Part shown: positions 35,527-54,285 of the stretch, one piece after another
How the letters are laid out: each line of letters opens with the position of its first letter
Position numbering within the stretch: the stretch's first letter is position 1
Assembly: GCF_047663525.1 (NCBI RefSeq)
Contig: NC_092597.1
Location: 17,258,501 to 17,322,500 of the forward strand
Length of the DNA stretch: 64,000 bases
Direction: 5' to 3'
Origin: Anas platyrhynchos
Taxonomy: Eukaryota > Chordata > Aves > Anseriformes > Anatidae
The notes under the pieces: model-generated
What the model was told of the DNA's origin: nothing
The model's database searches: none
The model's input: only the letters and a program-made list of their open reading frames with translations
Made by a program: the position numbers and the translations under genes

Positions 35527-38500
35527 AATTAGCTTTTTCTTGTGGGTTTTTATTTTTTTATTATTATTTTTTTATTATTTTCGGGGGTGAGGGGAGCCAG
35601 GCAGACCCATGGCTTCCCCCCCTTGGTGTGGGGGCTGCCCCCAGCACACGCCTGCCCCATTCCCAAGCATCCCATATAGATGCCTGGCTCGGCCACGGGG
35701 ATATCTGTGGGGTTTGTTTGTCTCGTTTGGCCGGGGCACACCTCGGGACACCAAGCAAACCCTAAATATCTCAATAGGGTTCTGCCAACCAGAGCAGGAG
35801 GTGAAGGTGGGGAGCTGGGGAAAGGCACCCCTGAGACCAGGAGGGGTGGGAGCCCCCCCAGCAGGGAGGAGGATGGAAAGGGGCTCATGGGGAGCTTGGG
35901 ATCCGGGTGGGATTTTGGCCATCTGTATTCTGGCTGTGGGGTAAACCCTCCGCGAGGCTGCTCCCTGGGTGTACCGGAGTCACAGCTGCCGAGACTGCAG
36001 CGCCTAAAATAAGCGTTTGCCTGCTTTTTATTCCTCCGAGCCCGGCAGAGCCCACTCAGCTCCGGGAGCGGAGCCGGAGGCTATTCTTAGCCCTGCAGAG
36101 CCTCCCGGGAGGAGCGGGAGTCCCTGCGCCGAGCGGGGGCCGCCAGGTCCCATTCCCAACACCCCCAGAGCTGATCCCATCCCGAGGGTGCCCCCGGGAC
36201 CCTCGCTGCTGGCCGAGGAGGGTTTGGGAAAGGAGCAGCAGCGGGGATGCTCCAGCACCGCTCTGAGCATCGCTGCAGGATTTGGCAGCACCGGGGAGCG
36301 GCTGCAATGCAGGAGGATTTTGGAGAGGTCGGCGTCCCGGCCGAGCTGGGCATCCCGCTGCTCCAGCCAGCATCCCAAGGGGACGAGGGCAGGGAATGGG
36401 GACAGGCAGGGATGAGGAGGGTGCTCGGGGCCGGGCGGGCGAGGGGGAGAAGCCCCGACTCCATAGCAACAGGTACTCGCCACGTAATGGAGTCCTTTCC
36501 GCCAGCCTGCTTCGCGTGGCCATAAATAATTCAATTTTCTCATTCACGCACATGAATGCTGCGGGCCGGGGCTCTGGGCGCGCTCAGCCTCCATCTGTCT
36601 GGGGGGGGGGGAAGGGGAAGGCAGGGCTGGATAATAGGCTCCAGCGTTTGTTTAAGGTGGATGAGTGTGGCCAGATGGCCCGGGGATGGCGAGGTGGGGA
36701 CGGGGAGGAGGAGAGGGATGCTCGGGGCTCCGTCCTGTCCCCAGAGCCCCCAAGGTTTGGCCCCGTCCCCTGTGCTGAGCCCCTGGGGAGGAGAACAGGG
36801 GACAAGCTGTGCGGGGACAAGCTGTGGCACAGCCACATCAGCCTCTCTGCTGGCGACATGGATGTTGGGGCTGGAAGGGGGCTGGGGGAGTGCAGGTGCC
36901 CTGCTCTGCACCCTGCCTTTGGGGTTTCCCACTGCGGAGCTGCTGTAAGGCTCCAGACTGGTGAGACACTGAGGGAGCAGCTCCCAAAATAAGACCCTTT
37001 GGCTGGAGACCCCCGAGGCCATGCCACGGGCGCTGCTCCCCACACCCCACGCTGCCAGGCTGGGGTGTGCAGCCCCGAACCCTGCTGCAGGCACACCGCA
37101 ACAGCCCCGCGGAGGGAGAGCCAGCCAGCACCTCGCTCCTGCAACCCCGAGACACCGACAGGATTTGTGGGGTGCAACTTCTGGGGTTTGTGGTCCCCCT
37201 TTTAGGCTTGGCTATGCTGAGCCCCCGGGGAGGCGAGCAGAGCCTGGGGAGGAAACGCATCGAGCCTCAGCTCTGCCTCTCTCGCGCCCAGCCGAGTGGC
37301 AGCAAGGTCCCCACCTCGCCTGCTGTGCTTGGCCCCATATGGAGGCACCATCTTGGGCTGCAGCCTACGGAGCAGGATTTAGGATGCCGCAAAAACAGGG
37401 GGCAAGAGAAGAGCCCGAGCCACGGCGTCGCTGTCTGCCACCAGCACCGAGTGGTTCCCCGTGGGAGTGAAGAGCGGCGTTTGCAGGCTGTGTTTGTAGG
37501 GCCGGGGAGCGCACCCAGCTTACACGGCGGTGCTGCTGAGCGCTGCCACGTATTTGGGTATGGCACGTGTGCATGGGTGCGTGTTTGGGTGCTCTCACGC
37601 ACGCACACGCTCCCCTGGTCGCACCGGGAATGGGCTCTCGCAGGATTTTGGGGCGGCGAAAGCTCAGCGAGGCATCGGCATCCCCAGAGCAGCCGTCGTG
37701 GCCAGCCGCCACCCCACAACTTCTCCTGCCCATGGTATTTCCCTGCCCGCTCCGTGCCTGTCCAGACAGACCGCGGGTCTTTTCGGCTCGACTTCAGCCC
37801 CTCGCACATGTACTATGTCCTAATTAACCCCTAAAATTACCCCCTGCCCATGGCCGGGGGGGCAAGCAGAGGGTGCCTGGTGCATTTGCTCACGACTGCT
37901 CGGCTGCTGCAGGACCTGTGAGCTCCCAGGTGAGATTCCCGCCCACCCGACAATTTTTTTCGCCTCTTCCACTCCAAACCCAGGCCCAGCCCAAGCCCTC
38001 CACATCCTCTGCCAGGCTCCGGGCAGAAAGGCCCCACAGCCCCTTCCTTCGTACCCCAGCAGCAGCACGCGGAGAGCCCCGCAGCCGCCTCCTCTCCGCG
38101 CGGCCCCCTTGGCCGGGCAGTGGTTTTTACCCCGTTTCTCAAGGCTGGGCAACGCATCCACCACGCTCCTCATCCCCGGCTGCCTCGATACCTGCCCCCT
38201 GAAGGCTGCAGGGGCAGCCCAGGGTAGGACTAGCCGCAGGTTTTGCCCAGGTGCCACCCCTCCGAGGCCACCAACATGGGATCCAATGCAGCCCCTGTAG
38301 GGCTGCACCCCCCGGCACCCAGGGGAGAGGCGAACTGGGGGCGCAGGGACCCCCGAGGTGCCCAGGTGAGGAGTTTGCCGACTTGCACAGTCCCTGCTGG
38401 GGTGGGACATGCCCTTAGCCTCACCAGGAAGGAAGGTGCCCGTCCCCATGCGCACATCCCCACCCCGCTGTGCTTTCAGCTGCTCCCGGACCCTTTTTCC

Positions 38501-39289
38501 ACCCCGCACATCCAAGCGGCGCCGACATCCGCAGCTGGAACGAGGGTACTTACCTGCTGGAAGGACAGCGGGACACAATGCCACCACCCTGGGGACCGGG
38601 CAGAGCCCGGGGGAGGACGCAGCCCCTCTGCCCCTGCTCCTTCACCGTGCCCGTGGCTCCCACAGCACCCACCGGCACCCGGCAAAGCCCTCGGGGCTCA
38701 GAGCCCCGGGTGCGTGGCACAGCGCCGGGGACAAGGAGATGCCCCCCGGGGGTGCCACAAAAGGAAGGTGGGTGCCTGGCCGAGGGGGTGAGAGCTGGGT
38801 GCCCGCAGGGGTGCTCGGGGAAAGCCAGCGTGGAGGCGAAGGGAGCCTGGTGCTGCCCAAAACACGGCATCCCGGCCCTTGGGGATAGCGGGGCTCTGCC
38901 ACCCCGGGGTGCCCGCTGTCCCAGGGGTCGCCCTGTCTTCTGGAATAATCCCCGTGCCCTGCGGGGAGGCGAGGGGAGGGCAGGGAGGCGGTGGGAGCAT
39001 CCTTAAGGCTGGATCCCACCGGGTTCCCGGGGGGCTGCGGGCTGGGGGTCCCGGCACAGCGCCCTGCCACCTCCCCTCGGTGGCACGGAGCGGCCCCTTT
39101 GTCAGAGCTGGGCCCAGCGGGTGGGGGGCTGCAGCGGGGTCTGGGGGGGCTGCCGGGGCCACGGAGCGCAGCCTTACCTTGGTGGGAGCTCTGTAGGGGC
39201 AGCAGCCCAGCCTCGGTGGCCCTAAAACCGAGCGGGAAGCGGCTCGGAGAGCAATGGCACAGGGGGAGCTGCGGTGGTGGAGGCGGTGG

Positions 39290-39425
39290 TGCGGGGATGG
39301 GTGGGATGTAATGGGATGGGTTATATGGGATGGGATGGGTTATATGGGATGGAATGGGATGGGATGGGATGGATGGGGTGGGGTGGGATGGATGGGGTGG
39401 ATGGATGGATGGATGGATGGGGGGG
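39290..39425. repeat. GGGAT/GGAT-type tandem repeat
   Basis: Irregular tandem copies of GGGATGGGTTATAT and GGGAT grade into GGTGGGGTG and then a clean (GGAT)n tract. It has the look of a simple repeat expanding from a GGAT core. Confidence 0.93.
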
Positions 39426-39588
39426 GTGTGTGTGTGGGGGGTCTGGGGGCTGCGCGTCCCCCCGCTGCCAGGGGCGCAGACAATAGCCGGGGCTCCCGTC
39501 GCCGCCGCAGCCGGGCTCTTTAAAGCCCTCACAGCCCACAGGTGGCCCTGTCACCACCGTGGTCATCCATGACGTCATCGGGAGGGAG

Positions 39589-39643
39589 GGATGAAGAGGA
39601 GGAGGAGGAGGAGGAGGAGGAGGAGGGGGGGGGGGGGGGGGGG
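39589..39643. repeat. (GAG)n tract merging into poly-G
   Basis: About ten GAG/GGA trinucleotides are followed directly by a run of roughly 18 G. The tract begins about 12 bp after a perfect CRE at 39,570-39,577. It is prone to length change and to sequencing error. Confidence 0.95.
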
Positions 39644-40654
39644 AGAAGGAGAGGCGCCATCCCCCTCCACAGCAAAAGTCCCCGGGCACCCATGGCAACT
39701 GCCTGCAAATGGCAGCGTGCCGCAAATGGGCACCCACGGGGGGGTGACGGGGGTGGCACCCCATAAGGGACCCTGCTTGGGGTCTGTCTGACCCCAAAAA
39801 GCCCCCCCTGGCACCATGCGGGCCCTGCGTCCCATCAGATGTGTGCCCAGATGCCCCTGGAAGGGGCTGCAGCCGTTCACGAAGTCTCCCCTCCAGGCCT
39901 GGGACAGAGCTAAACATCAAATTAAATTTTAATTTTTAGCTTGCAAAAAGAAAAAAAAAAAGAAAAAGTGGAGACCTCTGCTACCTGCCTGCCCTGGGCT
40001 CCCCCCATGCCCCCGCAGCACCCACCCCAAGCGGGGTGCCCATCGCTGGGGTGGGCAGGGAAAAAACCCCACAGAGGCGGCTCGTTTCCCAAGGAAAAGC
40101 AACGCCAGCAGGGATTTCTCCTGGAGGAGCCCCCCCAGCTCCCTCCCCCGGAGAAAACACCCCCGGGAGAGGTTTCCCCGGGATTAACACCAAGCCCCCG
40201 AGCGCCCTTCCCACTGGTCTCAGGTGCTGGTCCGCAGCTGTGCACATTTGGGAACGCAGATCTGGGAGCCTTGTGCTGGAGCAGGGCCGTTTGCACAAAC
40301 TTTTGGGGTTTTCCCAGCCACCCCCATGCCCCAGGGTCTTCCCCTAAATGCCACCCCGACCAGCCAAGCGGGGGGCTCTGGGTTTGGTGCCCCCATGGCT
40401 CCCCGAGGTGAGGACGGTGACGGCCTCGTGTCCCCGTCCCCACCACGGCAGGAGCCCCGGTGCTGTGCCGAGCTGGGAGCGAGCACTGTTTTGGGGAAAA
40501 ACCCCAAAAAAGCAGAGCAGCCACCCCAATCCCACCTCCTCCAAACCCTCCCCATACCCGAGCCCTTCTCCCAGCTCGGGGTGCCTGCCGGGGCCCACCC
40601 TACAGCCCCAGGAGTGGGGTTTGCCCCCAGCCTCGGCCAGGTGAGGCCTCATCA

Positions 40655-40985
40655 AACCCATCCCCGCTAATTAACGAGCCCGTCCCCGCCGGGGGAGCGT
40701 GCCGGCCGCGGGGAGGTTGCGGTGATGAAGTTATTAGCCCGGGGAGCGCTAATTGCTGCCATATTAATGGCCCTTTTGTCTGTCCAGCCGCCTCTCTCCA
40801 TGTGCGGGTTGGGTTGTTTTCCTGCCAGCTGCCGTGCGGTTGGATGCTCCTTGGTATTTAGTGTGATCCTATTAAGGTGGAGCCCAATTAATTACATGAT
40901 GGGGGGGGGGGGAGAGAGACAAAGGGAGGCACCGAGGCTGCTCAGGGCAGGATTTTATCGGGCCCCTGGTACTCAGCCCTAAAGG
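40655..40985. promoter_or_regulatory. Candidate conserved noncoding element
   Basis: GCTAATTAACGAGCC, AGTTATTAGCC, GCTAATTGCTGCC, CATATTAATGGCCC and CCCAATTAATTACATG fall within about 240 bp of CpG-bearing DNA. A run of about 11 G lies at 40,901-40,911. The homeodomain-core density suggests an enhancer about 1 kb upstream of DET1; this is inferred. Confidence 0.35.
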
Positions 40986-41529
40986 GCCCGGAGAGGGACC
41001 CTATGAGCCCCCAGCCCTTTTTCCCCAGCTGGTTACGGGGTGCAGGGGTTACAGATCCCCTACAACCTGTCGCAGGGGATAACCCTGCTTGGGGCGACGT
41101 CCCCAGGGTTTTGTGGGGATGTCACCGAGTGCTTTTTTGGGGTGAGGCGCCCCATTTCTGGCTGCGCTCGGGTGCCAGGTGAGGCCGGGTGTCCCCAGCT
41201 CCGTGGCACTAATGCCACCGCCTGGCCGCTGCTGTCCCCGTCCCCGAGCTTCTGCAGGGACCCCATTTGCTTGGGGACAAGCCCAGTTTATGGGATTGGG
41301 GGGGCACAACCCCAAAAAACACTGAGAAGCGGGAAATTGCATTGGCACATGGCAGGACACGTCAGTGCCACGTTGCATGGGGGGGAACACGGCCCCAGCA
41401 CCCCCTGGAGCACCCTGTTTCCTGGTGAAGCTCACAGTGAGGGGACACCAAAAGGATCTCGGGGTCCCCTGAGCCCCCCTGGTGAAGGATGAGGGGTGTG
41501 GGGTGGGCACAGGGGGCTGCAGCTTTTGG

Positions 41530-41832
41530 GGGTGCGGGGTTAGAGGGGTGCAGGGCTAGAGGGGTATGTGGCTAGAGGGGTGCAGGGCTGCAGGGGTACA
41601 TGGCTATTGGGGTTCGGGGCTATGGGGGTGCAGAGATATTGGGGTGCAGAGATATTGGGGTGCGGGGTTGTGGAGGTGCTTGGTTACTGGGGTGCAGGGC
41701 TTTTGGGATGCCAAGTTACGGGGATTCCAGGTTATCAGGGTGCTGGTTTATGGGGGTGCAGAGTTATGGGGGTGCCCCGTTATGGGGGTGCCGGGTTATG
41801 GGGTGCAGAGCTTTGGGGTTGCCCAGCCATGG
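41530..41832. repeat. 16-bp minisatellite upstream of DET1 (about 19 units)
   Basis: The array keeps an almost strict 16-bp register with a unit like GGGTGCAGGGTTATGG; one copy is 15 bp. Two adjacent copies with GAGATATTG are identical. It ends roughly 50-100 bp before the DET1 promoter motifs. The core TATRGGGTGC is shared with the array upstream of AEN. Confidence 0.97.
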
Positions 41833-41859
41833 GGGCGCTCCTCCCGCCTCCAGGGGGCG

Positions 41860-42017
41860 CTGTGCCTCCCCCTGCGGACGCTCTACCCCGCCCGGGCCTT
41901 TCTCACTGCTCCACCGACCGGAAGCGGAAGCGGGCAGCGGGGCCGTCGCCCTCCGGCCGCCGCCGTGGCGGAAAGATGGCGGCGGCCATAGAGTGAGCGG
42001 CGGCGGCGGGCCTGGCG
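41860..42017 (+). promoter_or_regulatory. DET1: DET1 promoter and 5' untranslated exon 1
   Basis: TATA-less CpG-island promoter. Tandem ETS-type motifs (CCGGAAGCGGAAG, about 41,919-41,931) are followed by a YY1-type AAGATGGCGGC (about 41,973-41,983). Exon 1 probably ends at a GTGAGC donor, either at 41,992 or at 42,017. The ATG inside the YY1 motif opens a six-codon upstream frame that stops at TGA if the second donor is used. Intron 1 is then only about 220 bp and is C-rich before the acceptor at 42,237-42,238. Confidence 0.6.
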
Positions 42018-42032
42018 GTGAGCGCGGCCTGA

Positions 42033-47907
<5,875 letters not shown>

Positions 47908-48099
47908 GTTCAAAGACACTATTGTGAACGCCAAGTACGGAGGGCACACAGAGGCTGTGCGGAGGCTGCTGGGCCAGCTCCCCATCAGCGCCCAGTCCTA
48001 CAGCGGCAGCCCGTACCTCGACCTCTCCCTTTTCAGCTATGATGACAAGTGGGTGTCAGTCATGGAGCGTCCCAAGACCTGCGGCGATCACCCGATAAG
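47908..48099 (+). CDS. DET1: DET1, third coding exon (residues 425-489)
   Basis: This exon starts with the last base of the split Arg codon and encodes [20 protein letters not shown], then [20 protein letters not shown] and DHPIR. It is 192 bp and ends at ATAAG|GTACGG after two bases of the next Arg codon. It is nearly identical to the known vertebrate DET1 sequence. Confidence 0.97.
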
Positions 48100-51765
<3,666 letters not shown>

Positions 51766-52354
51766 CGGGGCGCGTGGCCAGGGCAGTGTTCTCCTCGGGT
51801 CTGGGCCTCTGCCACAGACACACCAAAGCCGGGCTCTGGCGCCTTCTAGGAAACCAAACCCTCGCTCGTCTCAAGAAACCTGACCCGGGAGCTCCTACCA
51901 GCCTGCATCCCTCAGCCTCAGCTGGGGGAAGGCAAGCAGCTGAAGGCCTGGGGATGTTTCTTCTGACTCTGCTCGCGCTGTGGCGTCCCCACCACGCTGA
52001 GCGCTGCTGCTGCTCCCTGCTCCTGTTGGTGAACAAAGCGTAGCTGAGATTCCTCGCGTGATTTCCCAGCGGCGTGTCTGTTTTCCCTCTGGTTGTGTGT
52101 CTGAGGATGGCGAGTCCGGAGCTTTGCAACGTGCTCCCTTCCTACCTTGTCAAGACAAACAGCCGGTCCTGCAGGGAATGGATGGGAGCCACGGGGAGGG
52201 TTAAAAATCCAGCTGCCTGTGTTTGGATCTTCATTGGTAATAGGGAAACGAAACCCTGTTCTCATCCACACAATCTACTCATGTGAGTTCAATATGCAAG
52301 AGGTTAGGAAACAAAAAAGGTGTGAGAAATCACCGGGATCGAGAGAGATGAGGC

Positions 52355-52420
52355 GTGCTCCTGACTCTTATGCAAGTCACTTAATTTTTGTGCCTTAGTA
52401 GCTGTAAAGCCCCTCAGTGG
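52355..52420 (+). mobile_element. MIR-like SINE core fragment
   Basis: The stretch CTTATGCAAGTCACTTAATT, followed shortly by GTGCCTTAGTAGCTGTAAA, parallels the MIR core, in which a GGGCAAGTCACTTAAC-type word is followed by CTGTGCCTCAG...CTGTAAA. It is a short, old remnant. Confidence 0.5.
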
Positions 52421-53732
52421 AAGGTGGTGTGTGAGCACCAGGAGGCCAGTGCAGCTGCTCGTGTCTGTAGCCTATGAAAAGGTGGGCACGGGAGGAAGGT
52501 GGGTGGCTGGGAGAGGTGTGGGGAGCAACGACGGCTCCTTGCTCACGTCGGAGGACTTCTTTCTGCAGAGCGTGGACAAATCCTGGTGGGCATCTGCAGG
52601 TTCTGCTGCTGAGGAGAGAGACCCAGCTGCTGGCACCTCCTGCGCGCTGGAGAACGGACCTGGAGAGTTAGTAGCATTTGGGTTCCCCCAGAAAGGAAGG
52701 AGGAGACCTGAATTACTGCGCGTTGCTGCAGGTTTGCAGTTGAGAGCTGCGTTTGTTGACTGAGGTTGCTCACCTCCCCCCGTGGGGTACGCTGTTCTCT
52801 GTGAGAACCCCTTTGGACATTGGCAGGCTTCAAAGCACAACCGGCTGGTGCGTGATGTTCAGCGTGCTGCTGACCGGACCGCTGCAATGTCTGTGCTGCC
52901 TCTAGAATAAGCTCCTGGGTGAAATATTTCCTGTCCTGTGAGCTGGAGGGGGTGCTGGGCTGCCCCCCTCTGTTAAAAATGGAATTTTTGTGGTTGTAGG
53001 TGAACATCTGGGTTTATGACTGTGTGCTGGAAGCACTGCAGCCATCCCATGGGAGGTATAGAGGGGGTTTTAGAAATCTGGTGCTTGTACGTGGGAGACC
53101 CCTGCTTTAGAGGGCCCTGTTGGTGTCATCTTTGGACCAAAACGGGCTGTGGGTGCTGTGGCCTGGCTCTTGGAATCAGCCGTCACTCTCGGTCTCATGG
53201 TATTTCTCTCCTCTCCTCGCCCCCCTAAACTTAATTCTAGGGCAAGACACTGTATTTCACTGCTCTTCTCCTGCTGTTTGCACTGTTGGTTTCTCAGGTC
53301 TGTCAGGAGCGACTTCAGGTCGGAAGACGGCTGGCAGAGGAGGCGCCAGGCCACGCATGCTTTGGGTCTGGGCTCCTCTCCACCTAATAACACTATTTGT
53401 CAAGGTCTTAGGTTTTTATCCTGCGATCTGTTCCTCAAACATTCAATTAAAGCTCCACATGGAGAATCATTTGCACACTGTAGACCATGGAATTACCTCC
53501 TTCCTGCACCCCTTCCACGTTTGTTCACATTTTCAGTATGAGGCTGTTCTTTCCCAAAGCTTTCAGCAGCTCCGTCCAAGACTGGGCTTACTCCTTGGTG
53601 TCACGGCCTGGGACGTCAGTGCTTGTTAAAATGGCTGTCAGATCTCCATTTAGATCTTTTTTTTAGGTGGTAAAAATGTAAAGCACTTCAGCATTTCTGC
53701 AGTAGGGGCTTTTGCCAGGGTCAGGCTATCCC

Positions 53733-53985
53733 GAGTGAAGCAGAGAGCGTGGCACAGCAGACGATGGATTATTGGACCTGGGGCTGAGAGACCAGAGGTC
53801 TGTTCTGAGCTCTGCTATTAAATTGTTCTGTCACTGGGGGCAAATCTATTCCTGTTCCAGCTGGTGTTTTCTTCTCTGTAAATGAGGCCAAAACCATATT
53901 TTAAGCTTTTGTAAAAAAACACTTTGAGATTCATGGATAAAAAGTGCTGGGTAAGTGCTAAGTATTTTCTTATTATGTTTGCAGA
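53733..53985 (+). mobile_element. Ancient MIR/CORE-type SINE remnant
   Basis: In order it shows GAGCTCTGCTATTA, CTGTCACTGGGGGCAAATC, TTCTCTGTAAATGAGG and then ACACTTTGAGATTCATGGAT followed by AAAAAGTGCTGGGTAAGTGC and TAAGTATT. This matches the layout of amniote MIR-family SINEs: the core region, then a 3' end of the type CTTTGAGATCCTYGGATGAAAGGYGCTATATAA. It is diverged throughout and has no target-site duplication that I can see. Confidence 0.6.
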
Positions 53986-54285
53986 CAAACCGATTGATTC
54001 ATTCTGGGTACTAATTGCCTTGGAGTAGCGTTGCAGATCCTCTGGTTGTGGCTGCTGCATTTTATATCTACAACAGAGTTAATTTTATTACAGAAATGTG
54101 TTGGAAGAAAAGTCTCTCATGCTTGAAATTTTGATTCTTTATTTAAAAAAAAAAAAAGCGTGCGGTGGGGAGGGTGGGAGGCAAGGGGAGATATTTTCTA
54201 CCTGATATTTTTCCTAGGCTAGGATGAAGATTTGTTAGCAACACAAGAAAAAATTGGAATAAACAGAATTTGCTTTAAGAGCCTG

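Larger units (their letters stand above)
29516..39289. other. AEN-DET1 intergenic region
   Basis: No coding exon is recognised. Open frames of up to about 250 codons occur on both strands, as expected from GC-rich DNA with few stop codons. Islands rich in TAAT/ATTA cores stand out from the GC-rich background at about 30,445-30,560, 31,195-31,460, 32,250-32,480, 33,100-33,300, 33,770-34,075, 34,785-34,925 and 36,460-36,560. They resemble conserved enhancers. An AT-rich simple stretch lies at 35,540-35,582 and an A-rich one at 32,697-32,735. Confidence 0.6.
39426..41529. other. AEN-DET1 intergenic region, DET1-proximal part
   Basis: GC-rich DNA without a recognised coding exon. It holds a perfect CRE (TGACGTCA, 39,570-39,577), a GAG/GGA-rich purine tract that runs into poly-G (39,589-39,643), and the TAAT-rich island at 40,655-40,985. 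The open frames of glutamate or proline runs at 39.5-39.8 kb are products of the purine tract. Confidence 0.55.
51766..54285 (+). other. DET1: DET1 3' UTR (inferred extent)
   Basis: No new coding sequence follows the stop. A canonical AATAAA at 54,258-54,263 gives a likely poly(A) site near 54,280. ATTAAA variants at 53,446-53,451 and 53,817-53,822 could give shorter forms. Two MIR-like SINE remnants lie within it. Confidence 0.45.

Noticed and set aside
38642-39532. 296-codon minus-strand open frame with His/Pro/Ser repeats
   Set aside because: The repeats are a translation of the GGGAT/GGAT simple repeat, and the rest has no recognisable domain or splice context.
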